Shown piece after piece: positions 33,859 through 41,447 of a stretch of 64,000 nt of DNA (position 1 is its first letter; each line of letters opens with the position of its first letter). The notes under the pieces were generated by a model, which had not been told where the DNA came from, did not search any database, and saw only the letters and a program-made list of their open reading frames with translations. This stretch comes from Oleispirillum sp965228165 (GTDB lineage Bacteria > Pseudomonadota > Alphaproteobacteria > Rhodospirillales > Rhodospirillaceae), in assembly GCA_965228165.1 (NCBI GenBank), contig CBDDHB010000003.1, positions 248,001 to 312,000 of the forward strand. The letters run 5' to 3'. Both the position numbers and the translations under genes were made by a program.

Positions 33859-34401
33859 TTACTTCTTTTTGGTCATGATTATTTCCTGCCCGAAATTCAT
33901 GCCGCCGCCTTGGCGCGGATAGGCCGTACCGACGTACAGCATGCAGCGATGATCGGGGTAGAGTTCGAGCAAGTCGCTTTCGTCGATGATTTCGGCCAAC
34001 ATGTCCGCTCCCCCGGCATTTTTTCCGGCGAAGCGATTATCCCTCTGCTCGAAGGAGGTGATGGGCCGGAAGACGGAGGAGGCATAGGTGCTGGGGTGGA
34101 ATTTGCCGTCCTTGCTTTCCGGGAACTTCTCCTTCATCCAGACCAATCCGGTCTTCTCCCGCCCGATGATGGCGCGGACCAACAGGCCGCTGTACCAGGG
34201 GCCGACCTCCTCGACGCCGAACCGACCGACCGCGTATTCGGTCTCCCACACCCCATAGACGTCGGGGCATTTTTCCGCCGCCGGGGGCGAGGCTGCCGCG
34301 CCCTCGGCCACGGGCGGTGCATCCGCTGCCCAGGCCGGAAACGCCGCCGCGCACACCGCCAGAACCGCCAAGATCAACCGCCACCCGATCCGCCGCGTCA
34401 T
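33859..34401 (-). CDS. Secreted small protein, first gene of locus B
   Basis: A 180-residue protein with a signal peptide (RRIGWRLILAVLAVCAAAFPAWAADA). The mature domain holds CPDVYGVWETEYAVGRFGVEE, RFAGKNAGGADMLAE and YPDHRCMLYVGTAYPRQGGG, and looks beta-rich with two cysteines. No family is recognised. It precedes the interrupted GH24 muramidase on the same transcript, mirroring the muramidase/secreted-protein pair of locus A, so a periplasmic inhibitor or immunity role is a reasonable guess. The ATG at 34401 has GGAGGGGG upstream. A LexA-box promoter lies 31-64 bp upstream of the ATG. Confidence 0.75.
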   Translation of the reverse strand: MTRRIGWRLILAVLAVCAAAFPAWAADAPPVAEGAAASPPAAEKCPDVYGVWETEYAVGRFGVEEVGPWYSGLLVRAIIGREKTGLVWMKEKFPESKDGKFHPSTYASSVFRPITSFEQRDNRFAGKNAGGADMLAEIIDESDLLELYPDHRCMLYVGTAYPRQGGGMNFGQEIIMTKKK

Positions 34402-34431
34402 TTCCCCCTCCGCGCCCAATCCGGACGATGA

Positions 34432-34465
34432 GAACGATCATGGAACCATCGCCGGAACGAAGCAA
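34432..34465 (-). promoter_or_regulatory. SOS promoter of locus B: -35, -10 and LexA box
   Basis: Read on the minus strand: TTGCTT (34465-34460), a 17-bp spacer, then CATGAT (34442-34437), with the perfect LexA box GTTCCATGATCGTTC covering 34446-34432. Layout, spacing and sequence match locus A, including the 52 bp to the upstream inverted-repeat-bounded element. Confidence 0.75.
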
Positions 34466-34498
34466 GAGAACAGTTTCATGGGTGGTGCGATAAACGTC

Positions 34499-34554
34499 TT
34501 GACACGCCCTGCGTGCTTTTCATGTTTTTCAACGGGTTATACGTAATGCGTCAA
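34499..34554 (-). promoter_or_regulatory. Locus B upstream element, shared with locus A
   Basis: A 56-bp element bounded by the inverted repeat TTGAC/GTCAA. On the minus strand it reads TTGACGCATTACGTA at one end and GGGCGTGTCAA at the other, matching 12480-12537. It is the second copy of a candidate operator placed before SOS-type muramidase loci. Confidence 0.6.
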
Positions 34555-34683
34555 GAGGCAGAGCCCCGGCCTGGTTTTCCGCTGGACAGCCCTGCCTGCG
34601 CGTGGTTATCTCCGCCCTTCGCATGCCCGGTCTCTTCGTGACCCGGCAGGTTTGTCGTGCGCGCAACAACAGGAAGAACGCCC

Positions 34684-35205
34684 GTGAAGACGCAATTCAC
34701 CCTGCCGGTCCTGGCGATGGTCGCCGTGGTGGTGATCTCCAACGTCCTGGTGCAGTACCCGATCAACGACTGGCTGACCTATGGCGCCCTGACCTATCCG
34801 GCGGCGTTCTTCGTCACCGATCTGACCAACCGCGCCCACGGCCCGGCGGCGGCGCGGCGGGCGGTGCGCTGGGGCTTTTTCTGCGCGGTGGCGATTTCCG
34901 CCTTTCTCGCCACGCCGCGCATCGCCGTCGCCTCGGGCTCGGCGTTCCTTGCGGCGCAGCTTCTCGACGTCACCGTGTTCAACCGCCTGCGCCGCCGGTC
35001 CTGGTGGCAAGCGCCTCTGGCCTCGTCGCTGATCGGATCGGCGCTCGACACCACGGTGTTTTTCTCCGTCGCCTTTTACGGCGAGGCTCTGCCCTGGGTG
35101 ACCTGGGCCTATGGCGACTTCGCGGTGAAGGTGGGGATGGCGCTGTTGATGCTGGCCCCCTATGGCGGCGTGGTGCGCGGGCGCTGCGCGCAAAGCCGCG
35201 CCTGA
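34684..35205 (+). CDS. yhhQ: Queuosine precursor transporter, YhhQ/VUT family
   Basis: A 173-residue membrane protein with about six transmembrane segments. It has the family pattern VVVISNVLVQYPINDWLTYGALTYPAAFFVTDLTNRAHG and GSALDTTVFFSVAFYG. The family (DUF165) imports preQ0/preQ1 for queuosine tRNA modification. GTG 34684 has AGGAAG 7 bases upstream, the usual start for this short family; an ATG at 34657 is weaker. I saw no preQ1 riboswitch upstream. It is monocistronic. Confidence 0.9.
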   Translation: MKTQFTLPVLAMVAVVVISNVLVQYPINDWLTYGALTYPAAFFVTDLTNRAHGPAAARRAVRWGFFCAVAISAFLATPRIAVASGSAFLAAQLLDVTVFNRLRRRSWWQAPLASSLIGSALDTTVFFSVAFYGEALPWVTWAYGDFAVKVGMALLMLAPYGGVVRGRCAQSRA

Positions 35206-35305
35206 TCCGGTTTTTATCGCTTTATTAAGGCGCCGGGCGTTAAGGTTTCCGGCGGACCGGCCCCGATCGGTCCGACCCGGTTGTCGATTTCCGGCGGAGA
35301 CCCCG

Positions 35306-36471
35306 TTGCCCCGTTTTCGATCCCATGTCCGGCTTTGCGGCGCGGCGATGCTTCTCGCGGTGGCGCTGGCGTTAACCGCCCCTTCCGCCAACGCCCAGGT
35401 GCGGGTTGACGGCCGCATCCTGCCCGACGCCTGGGGGTTCCCCGCGTCGGCAACAAGCCGCCGAAAACCCGCGACATCCCCAACTTCCGCGAGGAATTGC
35501 GCCTGCTGGTCGATGGCCTGGCACAGTATGCCGAAAGCCGCGACCCCCGCTTCATCCTGATCGGACGGATGCCCCTGGGCCTGATGGCGACCAGCGACTG
35601 GGAACGCCAGCGCGAGGCTCTGCTCGACCCCTCGTCCCTCGACCGCGAGCCGGTTCCCGACGACGCGCCGGGCGGCCCCTTCCGCCGCATCCTGCGGAAC
35701 TTCGACGCAATCGCCCTCGACGACGTCAACTGCCCGGTTACGCCGCCCAAGCCCGACGCCCCACGCCCCACCGCCGCGCAGGAACGCCGCGCCGCCAAGG
35801 CCGCCGCCCTGACCGCCGCCCTGACCGCCGCGATCCGCGCCTCCGGCACGCCGATGTACAGCATCGACGCCTGCGCGCCGCCGGTTTCCGTCTTCGATCT
35901 GGCGAAAAAGGGCCGCGAGACCAAATCCTTAAGCCTTCCCGCCGTGGGCACACCGGAGGCGCCGCTGCGCCTGCCCGCCGGACGCCCGCCGTTCGAGAAC
36001 CCGGCCAACGTCGAAACCCTGTCCGGGGTCCGGAACGGCCTGTGGCTGCGCAGCCCGCGCGCCTATGCATCGAAGGCGGAATGGCTGCTGGCGATGGCGA
36101 AAAGCAACGCCGACTTGGTCGTCGTCGATGCCTTCTACAAGGCCGACCAGCCACTTTCCAAGGCCGAGGTGGATGCCCTGAAGTACAAGTTCATGGGGGC
36201 GCGTCGTCTGGTCCTGGCGGAAATCGACCTGTCCGCCGCGCGTGACGACCGCTTCTATTGGAAGCGGGAATGGAAGGTCGGCGAGCCCCCCTTCCTGCGC
36301 TAGCCGCAGCCCGGCACCCCCACCGGCATCCTGGTCAACTATTGGGATCCGGCGTGGAAGGAAATCCTGGGAATCCACTTCAAGGGATTGATGGATCTGG
36401 GGTTCGACGGCGTCCTGATCGACGGCATGGGCGCCGCCGACCGGCCGGAGCGCGAGATCATCCTGGAATGA
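35306..36471 (+). pseudogene. Secreted GH114/TM1410-like glycosidase, frameshift and in-frame TAG
   Basis: A TTG start (GGAGA 5 bases upstream) opens a signal peptide (AAMLLAVALALTAPSANAQ). The frame changes at the GGGGG run near 35432-35436: one more G gives DAWGVPRVGNKPPKTRDIPN. After 289 further codons an in-frame TAG (36301-36303) interrupts the C-terminal part, which continues GTPTGILVNYWDPAWKEIL and MDLGFDGVLIDG to 36471. RFYWKREWKVGEPPFL and YWDPAWKE match TM1410-type (DUF297, GH114-related) putative polysaccharide hydrolases. With one base added and the TAG replaced, the protein would have 388 residues. It is a damaged gene or contains sequence errors. Confidence 0.7.
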
Positions 36472-36489
36472 CGCGCCGGAGTTGAAGCC

Positions 36490-38151
36490 ATGTTGCCGAC
36501 CGTTCACAGCTATGAAGAGTCCCGCCGCGCCTTCCGCTGGCACGTTCCTTCGGCGTTCAACGCCGCCGCGGACGTGGACCGCCAGTGCCGCGCCGGGGCC
36601 GACCCCGACCGCACCGCCCTGATCTCCACCCTGGCCGACGGCACGGTGGCGCACGTGTCCTATGGCACCCTGAAGCGCCTGTCCGACCTTCTTGCCGCCG
36701 CCTTCGCCACCCTGATGGTGGAGCCCGGAACCCGGGTCGCGACGCTGCTGCCGCACGGCCTGGAAATGTCGCTGTCCGCCCTCGCGACCCTGAAGGCGGG
36801 CGGCGTGATCGCGGCGATGGATGCCGCCTGGACTCCCGGCGCGCTGAAATCGGCGATGGAAATCGCCCAGCCCCGCGTCGTCGTCGCCGACCGCGCCTCG
36901 CTGACCGCCGCGCGCCGCGCCGCCGCCGGATGCGACCCCGCCCCGACGATTCTGTGCGTCGCCGCGCCGACCGAGTCCGCCGCCGATTTCTGGGCGACCC
37001 TTTACGCCGCGCCCGCCGCGTCGGTCAGCGTCGCCACCGCCGCCGACGATCCGGCTTTCCTGGTCTTTTCCCAGGGACGCACCGGGCGCGCCAAGGCGAT
37101 CCTGCACGCCCATCGCGCCGCGATCGGCCACCTGCCCGCCCTGGAAATGGTCTTCGACGAGGCCCCCAAACCCGGCGACCTGCTGTGGTGCGCCGCCCAC
37201 CCCGCCCATCCGATGGGCCTGATTTCCGGCCTGTTCGCCCCCTGGATGCTGGGCATGCCGGTGATCGCCATGGCCGCCCCCGAAACCGCGCCCGCGGCGG
37301 AGGACTGTTTCGCCGGATTCGCCCGCCACGGAGTGCGTCTGGCGCTACTGACGCCGAAGGCGATCGAGGGACTGGCCCGCTTCCCCGAGGCGCGCGCCCA
37401 TTACAGCTTTTCCCTGCGCGCCGCCGCCTGCGTCGGCGGACGTCCGCCCAAGGACGCCCACGTCTGGTGCCGCGAGGCCCTGGGCCTGCCGCTGGGACGC
37501 ATCTATGGCGAGGCGGAAACCGGACCGGTCGCCGCCACCCATCCGCACTGGTTCGCCGACGACAGCGAGGCGGCGATCGGCCGCGCCATTCCCGGCATCT
37601 CGGTCGATATCGTCGATGCCGACGGGCAGCGCCTGCCCTTGAACGCGATCGGCCATCTGGCGGTGAAGCAGGAACACCCGGGGCTGTGCCTGGGCTATGA
37701 CGGCCCCGCCCCGGTGGTGGCCGGATGGGCGCGGCGCAAATACGTCGGCGCGTGGTTTCTGACCGACGACATCGTCTCCCTGGACGAGGACGGCAACCTG
37801 CGCTTCGTCGCCAAGGCCGACGACGTCCTGCCCTGCGACGCGGCGGGCTTTTTGCCCGACGACGTGGAACGGGTGATCGCGTCGCACCGCATGGTGGCGG
37901 CGGCTGCGGTTCTGGCGGTTTCCGCCCAGGACGGAGAAACCCAGGTGGTGGCGGCGGTGACGATCAAACCCGGACTGCCGAAGGGCGACGCCGCTGCCTC
38001 CGCCCTTCTTGCCGCCGACATTCTGAATCACGCGGCGAAAAGCCTTACCCCCTACGCCCTTCCCAAGCGCATCGTCTTCGTCGAGGAAATTCCCCGCACC
38101 GACGAGAACCGGGTCCACCGCGCCGCCCTGCGGGCGCTGCTGGAGGGGTGA
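36490..38151 (+). CDS. AMP-binding (acyl-CoA synthetase-like) protein with degenerate motifs
   Basis: A 553-residue member of the adenylate-forming superfamily. The fold is complete: large N-terminal domain and small C-terminal domain. The phosphate-binding loop reads FSQGRTGRAKAI instead of the usual TSGTTGxPK. YGEAETG (A5 motif) and GAWFLTDDIVSLDEDG (A7) are present. The C-terminal PK(T)xxGK motif, which carries the catalytic lysine, is replaced by PRTDENRVHRAAL with no lysine. It may therefore not make acyl-adenylates efficiently, or may do only the thioester step. The natural substrate is unknown. It lies 18 bp downstream of the broken GH114-like gene. Confidence 0.8.
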   Translation: MLPTVHSYEESRRAFRWHVPSAFNAAADVDRQCRAGADPDRTALISTLADGTVAHVSYGTLKRLSDLLAAAFATLMVEPGTRVATLLPHGLEMSLSALATLKAGGVIAAMDAAWTPGALKSAMEIAQPRVVVADRASLTAARRAAAGCDPAPTILCVAAPTESAADFWATLYAAPAASVSVATAADDPAFLVFSQGRTGRAKAILHAHRAAIGHLPALEMVFDEAPKPGDLLWCAAHPAHPMGLISGLFAPWMLGMPVIAMAAPETAPAAEDCFAGFARHGVRLALLTPKAIEGLARFPEARAHYSFSLRAAACVGGRPPKDAHVWCREALGLPLGRIYGEAETGPVAATHPHWFADDSEAAIGRAIPGISVDIVDADGQRLPLNAIGHLAVKQEHPGLCLGYDGPAPVVAGWARRKYVGAWFLTDDIVSLDEDGNLRFVAKADDVLPCDAAGFLPDDVERVIASHRMVAAAAVLAVSAQDGETQVVAAVTIKPGLPKGDAAASALLAADILNHAAKSLTPYALPKRIVFVEEIPRTDENRVHRAALRALLEG

Positions 38152-38158
38152 CTCAGGC

Positions 38159-38506
38159 TCAGGCGGCGGAAGCCTCGCTTTCGAAGTATCCGTGCCCGAA
38201 CAGGGCATCCTCGGTGGAGCGAATCCTGGCGGAAGCGCCGCCCGGCGAGGCCACCGCCGCGCCTTCCAGGGAGCGGCAGGTCGGGCAGTATCGGGCCTCG
38301 AACCGCATCGGCGCCAGGCAGTGCGGGCACAGCGCGGCCCGCGGCTTCCACAGGCCGACCGCGACCACGCCCAACGGCCCGGCGGCGGCGCCCGCGGCGC
38401 CCCAGACCTTGGTGCTCAGGCCCTTGCGGCGGGCCCATTCGCGCGCCCACACCGAGCACGCGGCCAGACCGCCCGCATAGCTCATCCCGATCATCCATCC
38501 ATTCAT
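38159..38506 (-). CDS. Small membrane protein with zinc ribbon
   Basis: A 115-residue protein. The N-terminal hydrophobic regions (MIGMSYAGGLAACSVW and VWGAAGAAAGPLGVVAVGLW) suggest two membrane segments. A four-cysteine zinc ribbon follows (CPHC then CPTC, 14 residues apart), and the end is flexible and acidic. Function unknown; such proteins often pass unnoticed in alphaproteobacteria. The start MNGWMIGM was chosen because a short amphipathic beginning before the first membrane helix fits better than the longer frame to 38548. It converges with the AMP-binding gene, 7 bp apart. Confidence 0.6.
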   Translation of the reverse strand: MNGWMIGMSYAGGLAACSVWAREWARRKGLSTKVWGAAGAAAGPLGVVAVGLWKPRAALCPHCLAPMRFEARYCPTCRSLEGAAVASPGGASARIRSTEDALFGHGYFESEASAA

Positions 38507-38568
38507 CTCGGCACCCCATGTCTTGGCCGGAACCGGAACGGCGGCCAAGCCGGGAACCGGACCGCCCC

Positions 38569-39600
38569 TCAGGACGTCTTGCCGGACTCCATCTCGGCTA
38601 CCGCCTCGCGCAAGGCCTGCTCGAAGCGGTCGAACGCCGCGGTGTCGGCGGGAAGGCCGAAGCGCAACCAGCCGGGCCGGGCGGCGAATGCCCGCGTCAG
38701 GACTCCTCGCCTAGCCAGGGCATGATACACCGCATGGGCGGCGTCGAAGTGTGTCAGTCTGAATAAATCGGTGCCGCCGACCACGGTCATCCCGACCGAG
38801 ACCAGCAAGGCGTCCATCCGCGCGGTCATCGCCGCCAGTTCGCGCCGCGACGCCGCGATCCAGGCGGCATCGGCCAGCGCCCGCGCCCCCAGCGCCGCCG
38901 CCGGACCGGAGACCGCCCACGGCCCCATCGCCGCGCCCAGGCGATGGCCGAAATCCGGAGCGCACAGGGCGAAGCCCAGCCGCACCCCGGCCAGGCCGAA
39001 GAACTTGCCGAAGGAGCGCAGCACCACCAGACCGGGCAGTCCGGCGAAGGCGGCCAGACTGGATTCCGGGGTGACGTCGCAGAACGCCTCGTCGACGACG
39101 ATCAGGCGACCGTCGTTTTCCCGTCTTTCGGCACGGCGCAACAGGTCCAGGGGTTCGTGCAGACGACCGTCGGGGTTGTTGGGATTGACCACCACCAGAA
39201 CCTCGGCGTCGTCGCCGTCCTCGATCCGCGGAACCTCGCGCACCGAAGCTCCGGCGGCGGCCCAGCTGGCGGCGTGCTCGCCATAGGTCGGACCGACGAT
39301 CGCCACCGTCGCGGCGGAGACCAGACGCGGCAGCCACTGGATGATCGCCTGGGTGCCCGGCGCGGCCACCACCGCCGCCGCCTTGGCGACGCCATAGCCG
39401 TCGCGCGCCGCGCCGATCAAGGCGTCGTTCAGGGCGGCGTCGGGCAACGCCCGCCAGGCCGCCGCCGGCAATTCCGCCACCGGATAGGGATTGGGATTGA
39501 TTCCGGTGGACAGGTCCAGCCACGCCTCGCGCGGCACGCCGTAGCGCGCGGCGGCAGCGGCCAGATCGCCGCCATGAATCGGCAAGGAATCGGTCTTCAC
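38569..39600 (-). CDS. cobD: Threonine-phosphate decarboxylase (cobalamin synthesis)
   Basis: A 343-residue fold-type I PLP enzyme. Key segments are HGGDLAAAAARYGVPREAWLDLSTGINPNPYP at the N-terminus, VVVNPNNPDGRL, VVDEAFCDVTPESS and the PLP lysine in LRSFGKFFGLAGVRLGF. Together with its length these identify the CobC/CobD type rather than histidinol-phosphate aminotransferase. It makes (R)-1-amino-2-propanol phosphate, the linker to the nucleotide loop of B12. No other cob genes or cobalamin riboswitch are in the window. (The name is cobD in Salmonella and cobC in Pseudomonas.). Confidence 0.88.
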   Translation of the reverse strand: MKTDSLPIHGGDLAAAAARYGVPREAWLDLSTGINPNPYPVAELPAAAWRALPDAALNDALIGAARDGYGVAKAAAVVAAPGTQAIIQWLPRLVSAATVAIVGPTYGEHAASWAAAGASVREVPRIEDGDDAEVLVVVNPNNPDGRLHEPLDLLRRAERRENDGRLIVVDEAFCDVTPESSLAAFAGLPGLVVLRSFGKFFGLAGVRLGFALCAPDFGHRLGAAMGPWAVSGPAAALGARALADAAWIAASRRELAAMTARMDALLVSVGMTVVGGTDLFRLTHFDAAHAVYHALARRGVLTRAFAARPGWLRFGLPADTAAFDRFEQALREAVAEMESGKTS

Positions 39601-39815
39601 CTTGAATCTCCCCGGGTTTCCGGCGTCACCCCGCGCGCCGACGATGCGCCACCATAAATCCGCCGATGGGATGAGACAAGGCCGTCGCCGTCCCTCCTTC
39701 CGAGGGAATCCTTGATTTCACCCGGAACGTTGGGCACAGTCGGCGACAGACCTTCGCGGAGGGCGGACGACCGCTCCGCCTTCATCAGCCATTTCCCGCA
39801 CAGGGCCGGAAACGC

Positions 39816-41267
39816 ATGGTCAAGCAGACCGCCGCATCGAAGACCCAACGCCCGCCGGAGCCCGGCGGCAAGGCCGCCAATGGGAAAAAACCCAGCCGCG
39901 CCCGCCTCGCCTTGCGGATTCTGGACGGCGATTCGAACCTGCAACGCATTCTTCCCTTCGGCCTCGGCCTGCCGTTGCGGTTCATCTCCCTGCACTCCCA
40001 GGGGGGGCGTCTGGCCCGCCTGGAACGCATCGCGCGCAAGCTCTATCCCTTCCTGCAAAAGCTGGAAACCGCGGCGCTCGGCCCCGAAGGCACCCTGCTC
40101 GGCGATCTGCCGTTCGAAAACGCCCTGAACAACGATCAGGCGATCGAACGGGCGATCAAGGTGTTCGAGGTCGCCTGGCAACTCGACCTGATCACGGTCA
40201 TCGGCCCCGACGGCAAAAGACTCTCCTCGGGCAAGCGCACCCAACCGGCCGGAGCCTGCGGCATGAGCGTGCAGCAGGCGGAGCAGGTCTATCTGGAGCG
40301 CGCCATCCGCGCCATCTTCGCCCGCAACCCGGAAGCCCTGGAACGTCTGCCGGGCGAGGCGCGCGCCCTCGACGCGCTGCCGCGCCTGCGCATCCTGGCC
40401 GGGATGAACGGCCTGGCGCTGGGCGAAGTGCGGGTCAAACTGGGCACCCGTTTCGGCGCGATCCTGACCGATCAGGTCGACGACGACTGGCTGAACGCCC
40501 TGACCCACATCAAGTTCTTCCAGATTCACACCCTCGGCGAGGTGTTCGGCCCTTCCGTTTCGGAAATCCTCGGCTGGGACGCGCGCTATCTGTTCGCCTT
40601 CACCCAGGCCTTCACGGTGCCCGAGCAGGTCACCGATCTGGGGCTGGACCTGCGCCTGATCCGCGCACCCGATGCCCTGGTCGCGATCGGCACCTGGGAA
40701 GTCCGCGACGTCACCGACAAGATCAACGAGGAACTCAACAAGCGCGGCCGCCCCGATATCAAGGACCGCCGCCGCGAAACCGACATCGCGGTGTTCCGCG
40801 CCATGCTGGGCGGCGACTTCCCCACCCTGCTGAAACAGCCCGCGCCGATCATCCAATCCTTCGGCGAACTGCTGCGCAACGTGCGCGGCATGCCCCCCGG
40901 CCCGCCGCGCAGCGAGATCATCGAGAACCTGAAGACCTTCTGCGGCCGCTATCTCGACTACATGACGCCGGAGGCGCTGGCCGCCCTGGACCTGTCCACC
41001 GACATCGAACCCGACGACACCGCCGGGCCGACGGTCAGCGAGATCGTCGGCATCATGAACGGCATCTGGGGGAAGCCCGGACTGGGCCGCGTCTTCTTCG
41101 AGCAGCACCTGCAACGCGCCGACGGCGTCGCCGCGCTCAAGGGGCTTCTCGCCGACTACCGCGAGATGGTCAAGCGCGGCTCGATCCAGCGCAACCAGGA
41201 CATCGCCACGATCATCATTACCTCGACCGTCCTGGACCGGGCGATTTCCCGCTTCATCAGCGCGTGA
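39816..41267 (+). CDS. Conserved hypothetical protein, 483 residues
   Basis: A soluble, mostly helical protein of 483 residues with no signal peptide. A basic N-terminus (KTQRPPEPGGKAANGKKPSRAR) is followed by ILDGDSNLQRILPFGLGLPL and a long helical body with RAIFARNPEALERL, ALTHIKFFQIHTLGEVFG and NVRGMPPGPPRSEIIENL. It ends with an alternating hydrophobic segment (DIATIIITSTVLDRAISRF). I do not recognise a family. Codon use and GC content match the neighbouring core genes, so it looks native. It stands alone, with 215 bp of upstream sequence in which I see no clear operator. Confidence 0.75.
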   Translation: MVKQTAASKTQRPPEPGGKAANGKKPSRARLALRILDGDSNLQRILPFGLGLPLRFISLHSQGGRLARLERIARKLYPFLQKLETAALGPEGTLLGDLPFENALNNDQAIERAIKVFEVAWQLDLITVIGPDGKRLSSGKRTQPAGACGMSVQQAEQVYLERAIRAIFARNPEALERLPGEARALDALPRLRILAGMNGLALGEVRVKLGTRFGAILTDQVDDDWLNALTHIKFFQIHTLGEVFGPSVSEILGWDARYLFAFTQAFTVPEQVTDLGLDLRLIRAPDALVAIGTWEVRDVTDKINEELNKRGRPDIKDRRRETDIAVFRAMLGGDFPTLLKQPAPIIQSFGELLRNVRGMPPGPPRSEIIENLKTFCGRYLDYMTPEALAALDLSTDIEPDDTAGPTVSEIVGIMNGIWGKPGLGRVFFEQHLQRADGVAALKGLLADYREMVKRGSIQRNQDIATIIITSTVLDRAISRFISA

Positions 41268-41289
41268 TCGGTTTTCCGGCTTGGCAGGG

Positions 41290-41447
41290 CTCGGAAAAAG
41301 GCTTGCACGCGCGAGCGACGGGAGATTTTCGGCAAGATTAGGAGCATTTGAAGCAAAATAGTGGTTCTATATTGCAAAAATGCGACGCGAAATGGGCAAA
41401 AAGACCCCGAGCGCAGCCGTTCAATGGTTTTTCCGCACCCTGCTAGA
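41290..41447. repeat. Candidate intergenic repeat fragment
   Basis: An A-richer segment before the mgtE 3' end. Its last 20 bases (41428-41447) are identical to 4693-4712, next to element E1, and include CTAG. They supply the TAG stop of mgtE. From memory, similar sequence recurs in some Rhodospirillales intergenic regions; only the 20-bp match can be shown here. Confidence 0.4.

Noticed and set aside
34402..34683. preQ1 riboswitch before the queuosine-precursor transporter
   Set aside because: No recognisable aptamer pattern; the region instead holds the locus B promoter and a repeat fragment.
34551..34766. Short minus-strand frame over the yhhQ start
   Set aside because: It overlaps the better-supported yhhQ and has no homology that I recognise.
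38507..39815. Cobalamin riboswitch near cobD
   Set aside because: No B12-box-like sequence found, and no other cobalamin genes nearby.
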